Assembly: GCA_036785325.1 (NCBI GenBank)
Contig: JAXIVH010000080.1
Coordinates: forward strand, 386,071-450,070
Direction of reading: 5' to 3'
Length of the DNA: 64,000 nt
DNA from: Urophycis tenuis
Taxonomy: Eukaryota; Chordata; Actinopteri; Gadiformes; Phycidae
Shown: positions 32,801-47,800 of the stretch, piece by piece
Position numbering within the stretch: position 1 is the first letter of the stretch
Layout: each line of letters opens with the position of its first letter
The notes under the pieces: model-generated
The model's database searches: none
Told to the model about the DNA's origin: nothing
What the model saw: the letters and a program-made list of their open reading frames with translations, nothing else
Translations under genes and position numbers: made by a program

Positions 32801-35800
32801 TCGACAGCTGAATCAATTACGACTCAATCTACAGATTCAACTTCAACAGCTAAACCTGAGACTACTCTATCTCCAGGTCAAACATCAACAGCTGAACCAG
32901 AGACTACTCAATCCACAGATCCAACTTCAACTGCTGAACCTGAGACGACTCAGTCTACAAATCCAACTTCAACAGCTGAGGCTGAGACTACTCGATCTAG
33001 CGACCCAACTTCAACAGTTGAACCTGAGACTACTCAATCGACAGATCCAACTTCAACAGCTGAAACAAGTACAACTCAATCTACAGATTCAACTTCAACA
33101 GCTAAACCTGAGACTACTCCATCTCCAGGTCAAACTTCAACAGCTGAACCTGAGACTTCTAAATCTACAGACCCAACTTCAACAACTAAACCTGAGACTA
33201 CTCAATCGACAGACCCAACTTCAACAGCTGAACCGATTACGACTCAATCTTCAGCTCCAACTTCAACAGCTGATACTGAGACTACTCATTCTACAGATCC
33301 AACTTCAACAGCTGAACCTGACACTACTCCATCTACAGGTCAAACTTCAACAGCTGAATCTGACACTACTCAATCTGCAGACCCCACTTCAACAGCTGAA
33401 TCAATTGCGACTCAATCTACAGATTCAACTTCAACAGCTAAACCTGAGACTACTCCATCTTCAGGTCAAACATCAACAGCTGGACCAGAGACTACTCAAT
33501 CAATAGACCAAACTTCGACAGCTGAATCAAGTACGACTCAATCTACAGATTCAACTTCAACAGCTAAACCTGAGACTACTCCATCTCCAGGTCAAACATC
33601 AACAGCTGAACCAGAGACTACTCAATCCACAGATCCAACTTCAACTGCTGAACCTGAGACGACTCAATCGACAGATCCAACTTCAACAGCTGAACCTGAG
33701 ACAACTCCATCTACAGATCCAACTTCAACAGCTGGAACAATCACGACTCAATCTACGGGTCCAACATCAACAGCTGAACCTGAGACTACTCAATCCACAC
33801 ATCCAACTCCAACAGCTGAACCAATTCTGACTCAATCTACAGATCCAACTTCAACAGCTGTACCTGAGACTACTCAATCAATAGATCAAACTTCAACAGC
33901 TGAACCGATTACGACTCAATCTTCAGCTCCAACTTCGACAGCTGATCCTGAGACTACTCATTCTACAGATCCATCTTCAACAGCTGAACCAGAGACTACT
34001 CATTCTACAGACCCAACTTCAACAGCTGAACCTGACACTACTCCATCTACAGGTCAAACGTCAACAGCTGAAACTGAGACTACTCAATCTACAGACCCAA
34101 CTTCAACAGTTGATACTGAGACTACTCATTCTACAGATCCAACTTCAACAGCTGAACCTGAGACTACTCCATCTACAGGTCAAACGTCAACAGCTGAATT
34201 TGAGACTACTCAATCTATAGAACAAACTTCAACAGCTGAACCTGAGACTACTCAATCTACAGATCCATCTTCAACAGCTGAACCAGAGACTACTCATTCT
34301 ACAGACCCAACTTCAACAGCTGAACCTGACACTACTCCATCTACAGGTCAAACGTCAACAGCTGAAACTGAGACTACTCAATCAATAGACCAAACTTCGA
34401 CAGCTGAATCAATTACGACTCAATCTACAGATTCAACTTCATCAGCTAAACCTGAGACTACTCCATCTCCAGGTCAAACAACAACAGCTGAACCAGAGAC
34501 TACTCAATCCACAGATCCAACTTCAACAGCTGAACCTGACACTACTCCATCTACAGGTCAAACGTCAACAGCTGCAACTGAGACTACTCAATCAATAGAA
34601 CAAACTTCGACAGCTGAATCAATTACGACTCAATCTACAGATTCAACTTCAACATCTAAACCTGAGACTACTCTATCTCCAGGTCAAACATCAACAGCTG
34701 AACCAGAGACTACTCAATCCACAGATCCAACTTCAACTGCTGAACCTGAGACGACTCAGTCTACAAATCCAACTTCAACAGCTGAGGCTGAGACTACTCG
34801 ATCTAGCGACCCAACTTCAACAGTTGAACCTGAGACTACTCAATCGACAGATCCAACTTCAACAGCTGAAGCAATTACAACTCATTCTACAGACCCAACT
34901 TCAACAGCTGAACCTGACACTACTCCATCTACAGGTCAAACGTCAACAGCTGCAACTGAGACTACTCAATCAATAGACCAAACTTCGACAGCTGAATCAA
35001 TTACGACTCAATCTACTGATTCAACTTCAACAGCTAAACCTGAGACTACTCCATCTCCAGGTCAAACATCAACAGCTGAACCAGAGACTACTCAATCCAC
35101 AGATCCAACATCAACTGCTGAACCTGAGACGACTCAGTCTACAAATCCAACTTCAACAGCTGAGACTACCCGATCTAGCGACCCAACTTCAACAGTTGAA
35201 CCTGAGACTACTCAATCGACAGATCCAACTTCAACAGCTGAAGCAATTACAACTCATTCTACAGACCCAACTTCAACAGCTGAACCTGACACTACTCCAT
35301 CTACAGGTCAAACGTCAACAGCTGCAACTGAGACTACTCAATCAATAGACCAAACTTCGACAGCTGAATCAATTACGACTCAATCTACAGATTCAACTTC
35401 AACAGCTAAACCTGAGACTACTCTATCTCCAGGTCAAACATCAACAGCTGAACCAGAGACTACTCAATCCACAGATCCAACTTCAACTGCTGAACCTGAG
35501 ACGACTCAGTCTACAAATCCAACTTCAACAGCTGAGGCTGAGACTACTCGATCTAGCGACCCAACTTCAACAGTTGAACCTGAGACTACTCAATCGACAG
35601 ATCCAACTTCAACAGCTGAAACAAGTACAACTCAATCTACAGATTCAACTTCAACAGCTAAACCTGAGACTACTCCATCTCCAGGTCAAACTTCAACAGC
35701 TGAACCTGAGACTTCTCAATCTACAGACCCAACTTCAACAACTAAACCTGAGACTACTCAATCGACAGACCCAACTTCAACAGCTGAACCGATTACGACT

Positions 35801-38800
35801 CAATCTTCAGCTCCAACTTCAACAGCTGATACTGAGACTACTCATTCTACAGATCCAACTTCAACAGCTGAACCTGACACTACTCCATCTACAGGTCAAA
35901 CTTCAACAGCTGAATCTGACACTACTCAATCTGCAGACCCCACTTCAACAGCTGAATCAATTACGACTCAATCTACAGATTCAACTTCAACAGCTAAACC
36001 TGAGACTACTCCATCTTCAGGTCAAACATCAACAGCTGGACCAGAGACTACTCAATCAATAGACCAAACTTCGACAGCTGAATCAATTACGACTCAATCT
36101 ACAGATTCAACTTCAACAGCTAAACCTGAGACTACTCCATCTCCAGGTCAAACATCAACAGCTGAACCAGAGACTACTCAATCCACAGATCCAACTTCAA
36201 CTGCTGAACCTGAGACGACTCAATCGACAGATCCACCTTCAACAGCTGAACCTGAGACAACTCCATCTACAGATCCAACTTCAACAGCTGGAACAATCAC
36301 GACTCAATCTACGGGTCCAACATCAACAGCTGAACCTGAGACTACTCAATCCACACATCCAACTCCAACAGCTGAACCAATTCTGACTCAATCTACAGAT
36401 CCAACTTCAACAGCTGTACCTGAGACTACTCAATCAATAGATCAAACTTCAACAGCTGAACCGATTACGACTCAATCTTCAGCTCCAACTTCGGCAGCTG
36501 ATCCTGAGACTACTCATTCTACAGATCCATCTTCAACAGCTGAACCAGAGACTACTCATTCTACAGACCCAACTTCAACAGCTGAACCTGACACTACTCC
36601 ATCTACAGGTCAAACGTCAACAGCTGAAACTGAGGCTACTCAATCTACAGACCCAACTTCAACAGTTGATACTGAGACTACTCATCCTACAGATCCAACT
36701 TCAACAGCTGAACCTGAGACTACTCCATCTACAGGTCAAACGTCAACAGCTGAATTTGAGACTACTCAATCTATAGAAAAAACTTCAACAGCTGAACCTG
36801 AGACTACTCAATCTACAGATCCATCTTCAACAGCTGAACCAGAGACTACTCATTCTACAGACCCAACTTCAACAGCTGAACCTGACACTACTCCATCTAC
36901 AGGTCAAACGTCAACAGCTGAAACTGAGACTACTCAATCAATAGACCAAACTTCGACAGCTGAATCAATTACGACTCAATCTACAGATTCAACTTCATCA
37001 GCTAAACCTGAGACTACTCTATCTCCAGGTCAAACAACAACAGCTGAACCAGAGACTACTCAATCCACAGATCCAACTTCAACAGCTGAACCTGACACTA
37101 CTCCATCTACAGGTCAAACGTCAACAGCTGCAACTGAGACTACTCAATCAATAGAACAAACTTCGACAGCTGAATCAATTACGACTCAATCTACAGATTC
37201 AACTTCAACATCTAAACCTGAGACTACTCTATCTCCAGGTCAAACATCAACAGCTGAACCAGAGACTACTCAATCCACAGATCCAACTTCAACTGCTGAA
37301 CCTGAGACGACTCAGTCTACAAATCCAACTTCAACAGCTGAGGCTGAGACTACTCGATCTAGCGACCCAACTTCAACAGTTGAACCTGAGACTACTCAAT
37401 CGACAGATCCAACTTCAACAGCTGAAGCAATTACAACTCATTCTACAGACCCAACTTCAACAGCTGAACCTGACACTACTCCATCTACAGGTCAAACGTC
37501 AACAGCTGCAACTGAGACTACTCAATCAATAGACCAAACTTCGACAGCTGAATCAATTACGACTCAATCTACTGATTCAACTTCAACAGCTAAACCTGAG
37601 ACAACTCCATCTCCAGGTCAAACATCAACAGCTGAACCAGAGACTACTCAATCCACAGATCCAACATCAACTGCTGAACCTGAGACGACTCAGTCTACAA
37701 ATCCAACTTCAACAGCTGAGACTACCCGATCTAGCGACCCAACTTCAACAGTTGAACCTGAGACTACTCAATCGACAGATCCAACTTCAACAGCTGAAGC
37801 AATTACAACTCATTCTACAGACCCAACTTCAACAGCTGAACCTGACACTACTCCATCTACAGGTCAAACGTCAACAGCTGCAACTGAGACTACTCAATCA
37901 ATAGACCAAACTTCGACAGCTGAATCAATTACGACTCAATCTACAGATTCAACTTCAACAGCTAAACCTGAGTCTACTCTATCTCCAGGTCAAACATCAA
38001 CAGCTGAACCAGAGACTACTCAATCCACAGATCCAACTTCAACTGCTGAACCTGAGACGACTCAGTCTACAAATCCAACTTCAACAGCTGAGGCTGAGAC
38101 TACTCGATCTAGCGACCCAACTTCAACAGTTGAACCTAAGACTACTCAATCGACAGATCCAACTTCAACAGCTGAAACAAGTACAACTCAATCTACAGAT
38201 TCAACTTCAACAGCTAAACCTGAGACTACTCCATCTCCAGGTCAAACTTCAACAGCTGAACCTGAGACTTCTCAATCTACAGACCCAACTTCAACAACTA
38301 AACCTGAGACTACTCAATCGACAGACCCAACTTCAACAGCTGAACCGATTACGACTCAATCTTCAGCTCCAACTTCAACAGCTGATACTGAGACTACTCA
38401 TTCTACAGATCCAACTTCAACAGCTGAACCTGACACTACTCCATCTACAGGTCAAACTTCAACAGCTGAATCTGACACTACTCAATCTGCAGACCCCACT
38501 TCAACAGCTGAATCAATTACGACTCAATCTACAGAATCAACTTCAACAGCTAAACCTGAGACTACTCCATCTTCAGGTCAAACATCAACAGCTGGACCAG
38601 AGACTACTCAATCAATAGACCAAACTTCGACAGCTGAATCAATTACGACTCAATCTACAGATTCAACTTCAACAGCTAAACCTGAGACTACTCCATCTCC
38701 AGGTCAAACATCAACAGCTGAACCAGAGACTACTCAATCCACAGATCCAACTTCAACTGCTGAACCTGAGACGACTCAATCGACAGATCCACCTTCAACA

Positions 38801-41800
38801 GCTGAACCTGAGACAACTCCATCTACAGATCCAACTTCAACAGCTGGAACAATCACGACTCAATCTACGGGTCCAACATCAACAGCTGAACCTGAGACTA
38901 CTCAATCCACACATCCAACTCCAACAGCTGAACCAATTCTGACTCAATCTACAGATCCAACTTCAACAGCTGTACCTGAGACTACTCAATCAATAGATCA
39001 AACTTCAACAGCTGAACCGATTACGACTCAATCTTCAGCTCCAACTTCGACAGCTGATCCTGAGACTACTCATTCTACAGATCCATCTTCAACAGCTGAA
39101 CCAGAGACTACTCATTCTACAGACCCAACTTCAACAGCTGAACCTGACACTACTCCATCTACAGGTCAAACGTCAACAGCTGAAACTGAGACTACTCAAT
39201 CTACAGACCCAACTTCAACAGTTGATACTGAGACTACTCATCCTACAGATCCAACTTCAACAGCTGAACCTGAGACTACTCCATCTACAGGTCAAACGTC
39301 AACAGCTGAATTTGAGACTACTCAATCTATAGAACAAACTTCAACAGCTGAACCTGAGACTACTCAATCTACAGATCCATCTTCAACAGCTGAACCAGAG
39401 ACTACTCATTCTACAGACCCAACTTCAACAGCTGAACCTGACACTACTCCATCTACAGGTCAAACGTCAACAGCTGAAACTGAGACTACTCAATCAATAG
39501 ACCAAACTTCGACAGCTGAATCAATTACGACTCAATCTACAGATTCAACTTCATCAGCTAAACCTGAGACTACTCCATCTCCAGGTCAAACAACAACAGC
39601 TGAACCAGAGACTACTCAATCCACAGATCCAACTTCAACAGCTGAACCTGACACTACTCCATCTACAGGTCAAACGTCAACAGCTGCAACTGAGACTACT
39701 CAATCAATAGAACAAACTTCGACAGCTGAATCAATTACGACTCAATCTACAGATTCAACTTCAACATCTAAACCTGAGACTACTCTATCTCCAGGTCAAA
39801 CATCAACAGCTGAACCAGAGACTACTCAATCCACAGATCCAACTTCAACTGCTGAACCTGAGACGACTCAGTCTACAAATCCAACTTCAACAGCTGAGGC
39901 TGAGACTACTCGATCTAGCGACCCAACTTCAACAGTTGAACCTGAGACTACTCAATCGACAGATCCAACTTCAACAGCTGAAGCAATTACAACTCATTCT
40001 ACAGACCCAACTTCAACAGCTGAACCTGACACTACTCCATCTACAGGTCAAACGTCAACAGCTGCAACTGAGACTACTCAATCAATAGACCAAACTTCGA
40101 CAGCTGAATCAATTACGACTCAATCTACTGATTCAACTTCAACAGCTAAACCTGAGACTACTCCATCTCCAGGTCAAACATCAACAGCTGAACCAGAGAC
40201 TACTCAATCCACAGATCCAACATCAACTGCTGAACCTGAGACGACTCAGTCTACAAATCCAACTTCAACAGCTGAGACTACCCGATCTAGCGACCCAACT
40301 TCAACAGTTGAACCTGAGACTACTCAATCGACAGATCCAACTTCAACAGCTGAAGCAATTACAACTCATTCTACAGACCCAACTTCAACAGCTGAACCTG
40401 ACACTACTCCATCTACAGGTCAAACGTCAACAGCTGCAACTGAGACTACTCAATCAATAGACCAAACTTCGACAGCTGAATCAATTACGACTCAATCTAC
40501 AGATTCAACTTCAACAGCTAAACCTGAGACTACTCTATCTCCAGGTCAAACATCAACAGCTGAACCAGAGACTACTCAATCCACAGATCCAACTTCAACT
40601 GCTGAACCTGAGACGACTCAGTCTACAAATCCAACTTCAACAGCTGAGGCTGAGACTACTCGATCTAGCGACCCAACTTCAACAGTTGAACCTGAGACTA
40701 CTCAATCGACAGATCCAACTTCAACAGCTGAAACAAGTACAACTCAATCTACAGATTCAACTTCAACAGCTAAACCTGAGACTACTCCATCTCCAGGTCA
40801 AACTTCAACAGCTGAACCTGAGACTTCTCAATCTACAGACCCAACTTCAACAACTAAACCTGAGACTACTCAATCGACAGACCCAACTTCAACAGCTGAA
40901 CCGATTACGACTCAATCTTCAGCTCCAACTTCAACAGCTGATACTGAGACTACTCATTCTACAGATCCAACTTCAACAGCTGAACCTGACACTACTCCAT
41001 CTACAGGTCAAACTTCAACAGCTGAATCTGACACTACTCAATCTGCAGACCCCACTTCAACAGCTGAATCAATTACGACTCAATCTACAGATTCAACTTC
41101 AACAGCTAAACCTGAGACTACTCCATCTTCAGGTCAAACATCAACAGCTGGACCAGAGACTACTCAATCAATAGACCAAACTTCGACAGCTGAATCAATT
41201 ACGACTCAATCTACAGATTCAACTTCAACAGCTAAACCTGAGACTACTCCATCTCCAGGTCAAACATCAACAGCTGAACCAGAGACTACTCAATCCACAG
41301 ATCCAACTTCAACTGCTGAACCTGAGACGACTCAATCGACAGATCCACCTTCAACAGCTGAACCTGAGACAACTCCATCTACAGATCCAACTTCAACAGC
41401 TGGAACAATCACGACTCAATCTACGGGTCCAACATCAACAGCTGAACCTGAGACTACTCAATCCACACATCCAACTCCAACAGCTGAACCAATTCTGACT
41501 CAATCTACAGATCCAACTTCAACAGCTGTACCTGAGACTACTCAATCAATAGATCAAACTTCAACAGTTGAACCGATTACGACTCAATCTTCAGCTCCAA
41601 CTTCGACAGCTGATCCTGAGACTACTCATTCTACAGATCCATCTTCAACAGCTGAACCAGAGACTACTCATTCTACAGACCCAACTTCAACAGCTGAACC
41701 TGACACTACTCCATCTACAGGTCAAACGTCAACAGCTGAAACTGAGACTACTCAATCTACAGACCCAACTTCAACAGTTGATACTGAGACTACTCATCCT

Positions 41801-44800
41801 ACAGATCCAACTTCAACAGCTGAACCTGAGACTACTCCATCTACAGGTCAAACGTCAACAGCTGAATTTGAGACTACTCAATCTATAGAACAAACTTCAA
41901 CAGCTGAACCTGAGACTACTCAATCTACAGATCCATCTTCAACAGCTGAACCAGAGACTACTCATTCTACAGACCCAACTTCAACAGCTGAACCTGACAC
42001 TACTCCATCTACAGGTCAAACGTCAACAGCTGAAACTGAGACTACTCAATCAATAGACCAAACTTCGACAGCTGAATCAATTACGACTCAATCTACAGAT
42101 TCAACTTCATCAGCTAAACCTGAGACTACTCCATCTCCAGGTCAAACAACAACAGCTGAACCAGAGACTACTCAATCCACAGATCCAACTTCAACAGCTG
42201 AACCTGACACTACTCCATCTACAGGTCAAACGTCAACAGCTGCAACTGAGACTACTCAATCAATAGAACAAACTTCGACAGCTGAATCAATTACGACTCA
42301 ATCTACAGATTCAACTTCAACATCTAAACCTGAGACTACTCTATCTCCAGGTCAAACATCAACAGCTGAACCAGAGACTACTCAATCCACAGATCCAACT
42401 TCAACTGCTGAACCTGAGACGACTCAGTCTACAAATCCAACTTCAACAGCTGAGGCTGAGACTACTCGATCTAGCGACCCAACTTCAACAGTTGAACCTG
42501 AGACTACTCAATCGACAGATCCAACTTCAACGGCTGAAACAAGTACAACTCAATCTACAGATTCAACTTCAACAGCTGAACCTCAGACTACTCAATCTAC
42601 AGACCCAACTTCAACAGCTGATACTGAGACTACTCATTCTACAGATCCAACTTCAACAGCTGAACCTGAGACTACTCCATCTACAGCTCAAACGTCAACA
42701 GCTGAATTTGAGACTACTCAATCTATAGAACAAACTTCAACAGCTGAACCTGAGACTACTCAATCTACAGATCCATCTTCAACAGCTGAACCAGAGACTA
42801 CTCATTCTACAGACCCAACTTCAACAGCTGAACCTGACACTACTCCATCTACAGGTCAAACGTCAACAGCTGAAACTGAGACTACTCAATCAATAGACCA
42901 AACTTCGACAGCTGAATCAATTACGACTCAATCTACAGATTCAACTTCATCAGCTAAACCTGAGACTACTCCATCTCCAGGTCAAACAACAACAGCTGAA
43001 CCAGAGACTACTCAATCCACAGATCCAACTTCAACTGCTGAACCTGACACTACTTCATCTACGGGTCAAACTTCAACAGCTGAATCTGACACTACTCAAT
43101 CTGCAGACCCCACTTCAACAGCTGAATCAATTACGACTCAATCTACAGATTCAACTTCAACAGCTAAACCTGAGACTACTCCATCTCCAGGTCAAACATC
43201 AACAGCTGAACCAGAGACTACTCAATCCACAGATCCAACATCAACTGCTGAACCTGAGACGACTCAGTCTACAAATCCAACTTCAACAGCTGAGACTACC
43301 CGATCTAGCGACCCAACTTCAACAGTTGAACCTGAGACTACTCAATCGACAGATCCAACTTCAACAGCTGAAGCAATTACAACTCATTCTACAGACCCAA
43401 CTTCAACAGCTGAACCTGACACTACTCCATCTACAGGTCAAACGTCAACAGCTGCAACTGAGACTACTCAATCAATAGACCAAACTTCGACAGCTGAATC
43501 AATTACGACTCAATCTACAGATTCAACTTCAACAGCTAAACCTGAGACTACTCTATCTCCAGGTCAAACATCAACAGCTGAACCAGAGACTACTCAATCC
43601 ACAGATCCAACTTCAACTGCTGAACCTGAGACGACTCAGTCTACAAATCCAACTTCAACAGCTGAGGCTGAGACTACTCGATCTAGCGACCCAACTTCAA
43701 CAGTTGAACCTGAGACTACTCAATCGACAGATCCAACTTCAACAGCTGAAACAATTACAACTCAACCTACAGATGCAACTTCAACAGCTAAACCTGAGAC
43801 TACTCCATCTCCAGGTCAAACCTCAACAGCTGAACCTGAGACTTCTCGATCTACAGACCCAACTTCAACAACTAAACCTGAGACTACTCAATCGACTGAC
43901 CCAACTTCAACAGCTGAACCGATTACGACTCAATCTTCAGCTCCAACTTCAACAGCTGAACCTGAGACTACTCAATCTACAGATCCATCTTCAACAGCTG
44001 AACCAGAGACTACTCATTCTACAGACCCAACTTCAACAGCTGAACCTGAGACTACTCCATCTACAGGTCAAACGTCAACAGCTGATATTGAGACCACTCA
44101 ATCTATAGAACAAACTTCAACAGCTGAACCTGAGACTACTCAATCTACAGATCCATCTTCAACAGCTGAACCAGAGATTACTCATTCTACAGACCCAACT
44201 TCAACTGCTGAACCTGACACTACTCCATCTACAGGTCAAACGTCAACAGCTGCAACTGAGACTACTCAATCAATAGAACAAACTTCGACAACTGAATCAA
44301 TTACGACTCAATCTACAGAATCAACTTCAACATCTAAACCTGAGACTACTCTATCTCCAGGTCAAACATCAACAGCTGAACCAGAGACTACTCAATCCAC
44401 AGATCCAACTTCAACTGCTGAACCTGAGACGACTCAGTCTACAAATCCAACTTCAACAGCTGAGGCTGAGACTACTCGATCTAGCGACCCAACTTCAACA
44501 GTTGAACCTGAGACTACTCAATCGACAGATCCAACTTCAACGGCTGAAACAAGTACAACTCAATCTACAGATTCAACTTCAACAGCTGAACCTCAGACTA
44601 CTCAATCTACAGACCCAACTTCAACAGCTGATACTGAGACTACTCATTCTACAGATCCAACTTCAACAGCTGAACCTGAGACTACTCCATCTACAGCTCA
44701 AACGTCAACAGCTGAATTTGAGACTACTCAATCTATAGAACAAACTTCAACAGCTGAACCTGAGACTACTCAATCTACAGATCCATCGTCAACAGCTGAA

Positions 44801-47800
44801 CCAGAGACTACTCATTCTACAGACCCAACTTCAACAGCTGAACCTGACACTACTCCATCTACAGGTCAAACGTCAACAGCTGAAACTGAGACTACTCAAT
44901 CAATAGACCAAACTTCGACAGCTGAATCAATTACGACTCAATCTACAGATTCAACTTCATCAGCTAAACCTGAGACTACTCCATCTCCAGGTCAAACAAC
45001 AACAGCTGAACCAGAGACTACTCAATCCACAGATCCAACTTCAACTGCTGAACCTGACACTACTTCATCTACGGGTCAAACTTCAACAGCTGAATCTGAC
45101 ACTACTCAATCTGCAGACCCCACTTCAACAGCTGAATCAATTACGACTCAATCTACAGATTCAACTTCAACAGCTAAACCTGAGACTACTCCATCTCCAG
45201 GTCAAACATCAACAGCTGAACCAGAGACTACTCAATCCACAGATCCAACATCAACTGCTGAACCTGAGACGACTCAGTCTACAAATCCAACTTCAACAGC
45301 TGAGACTACCCGATCTAGCGACCCAACTTCAACAGTTGAACCTGAGACTACTCAATCGACAGATCCAACTTCAACAGCTGAAGCAATTACAACTCATTCT
45401 ACAGACCCAACTTCAACAGCTGAACCTGACACTACTCCATCTACAGGTCAAACGTCAACAGCTGCAACTGAGACTACTCAATCAATAGACCAAACTTCGA
45501 CAGCTGAATCAATTACGACTCAATCTACAGATTCAACTTCAACAGCTAAACCTGAGACTACTCTATCTCCAGGTCAAACATCAACAGCTGAACCAGAGAC
45601 TACTCAATCCACAGATCCAACTTCAACTGCTGAACCTGAGACGACTCAGTCTACAAATCCAACTTCAACAGCTGAGGCTGAGACTACTCGATCTAGCGAC
45701 CCAACTTCAACAGTTGAACCTGAGACTACTCAATCGACAGATCCAACTTCAACAGCTGAAACAATTACAACTCAACCTACAGATGCAACTTCAACAGCTA
45801 AACCTGAGACTACTCCATCTCCAGGTCAAACCTCAACAGCTGAACCTGAGACTTCTCGATCTACAGACCCAACTTCAACAACTAAACCTGAGACTACTCA
45901 ATCGACTGACCCAACTTCAACAGCTGAACCGATTACGACTCAATCTTCAGCTCCAACTTCAACAGCTGAACCTGAGACTACTCAATCTATAGAACAAACT
46001 TCAACAGCTGAACCTGAGACTACTCAATCTACAGATCCATCTTCAACAGCTGAACCAGAGACTACTCATTCTACAGACCCAACTTCAACAGCTGAACCTG
46101 AGACTACTCCATCTACAGGTCAAACGTCAACAGCTGATATTGAGACCACTCAATCTATAGAACAAACTTCAACAGCTGAACCTGAGACTACTCAATCTAC
46201 AGATCCATCTTCAACAGCTGAACCAGAGATTACTCATTCTACAGACCCAATTTCAACTGCTGAACCTGACACTACTCCATCTACAGGTCAAACGTCAACA
46301 GCTGCAACTGAGACTACTCAATCAATAGAACAAACTTCGACAACTGAATCAATTACGACTCAATCTACAGAATCAACTTCAACATCTAAACCTGAGACTA
46401 CTCTATCTCCAGGTCAAACATCAACAGCTGAACCAGAGACTACTCAATCCACAGATCCAACTTCAACTGCTGAACCTGACACTACTTCATCTACGGGTCA
46501 AACTTCAACAGCTGAATCTGACACTACTCAATCTGCAGACCCCACTTCAACAGCTGAATCAATTACGACTCAATCTACAGATTCAACTTCAACAGCTAAA
46601 CCTGAGACTACTCCATCTCCAGGTCAAACATCAACAGCTGAACCAGAGACTACTCAATCCACAGATCCAACATCAACTGCTGAACCTGAGACGACTCAGT
46701 CTACAAATCCAACTTCAACAGCTGAGACTACCCGATCTAGCGACCCAACTTCAACAGTTGAACCTGAGACTACTCAATCGACAGATCCAACTTCAACAGC
46801 TGAAGCAATTACAACTCATTCTACAGACCCAACTTCAACAGCTGAACCTGACACTACTCCATCTACAGGTCAAACGTCAACAGCTGCAACTGAGACTACT
46901 CAATCAATAGACCAAACTTCGACAGCTGAATCAATTACGACTCAATCTACAGATTCAACTTCAACAGCTAAACCTGAGACTACTCTATCTCCAGGTCAAA
47001 CATCAACAGCTGAACCAGAGACTACTCAATCCACAGATCCAACTTCAACTGCTGAACCTGAGACGACTCAGTCTACAAATCCAACTTCAACAGCTGAGGC
47101 TGAGACTACTCGATCTAGCGACCCAACTTCAACAGTTGAACCTGAGACTACTCAATCGACAGATCCAACTTCAACAGCTGAAGCAATTACAACTCATTCT
47201 ACAGACCCAACTCCAACAGCTGAACCTGACACTACTCCATCTACAGGTCAAACGTCAACAGCTGCAACTGAGACTACTCAATCAATAGACCAAACTTCGA
47301 CAGCTGAATCAATTACGACTCAATCTACTGATTCAACTTCAACAGCTAAACCTGAGACTACTCCATCTCCAGGTCAAACATCAACAGCTGAACCAGAGAC
47401 TACTCAATCCACAGATCCAACATCAACTGCTGAACCTGAGACGACTCAGTCTACAAATCCAACTTCAACAGCTGAGACTACCCGATCTAGCGACCCAACT
47501 TCAACAGTTGAACCTGAGACTACTCAATCGACAGATCCAACTTCAACAGCTGAAGCAATTACAACTCATTCTACAGACCCAACTTCAACAGCTGAACCTG
47601 ACACTACTCCATCTACAGGTCAAACGTCAACAGCTGCAACTGAGACTACTCAATCAATAGACCAAACTTCGACAGCTGAATCAATTACGACTCAATCTAC
47701 AGATTCAACTTCAACAGCTAAACCTGAGACTACTCTATCTCCAGGTCAAACATCAACAGCTGAACCAGAGACTACTCAATCCACAGATCCAACTTCAACT

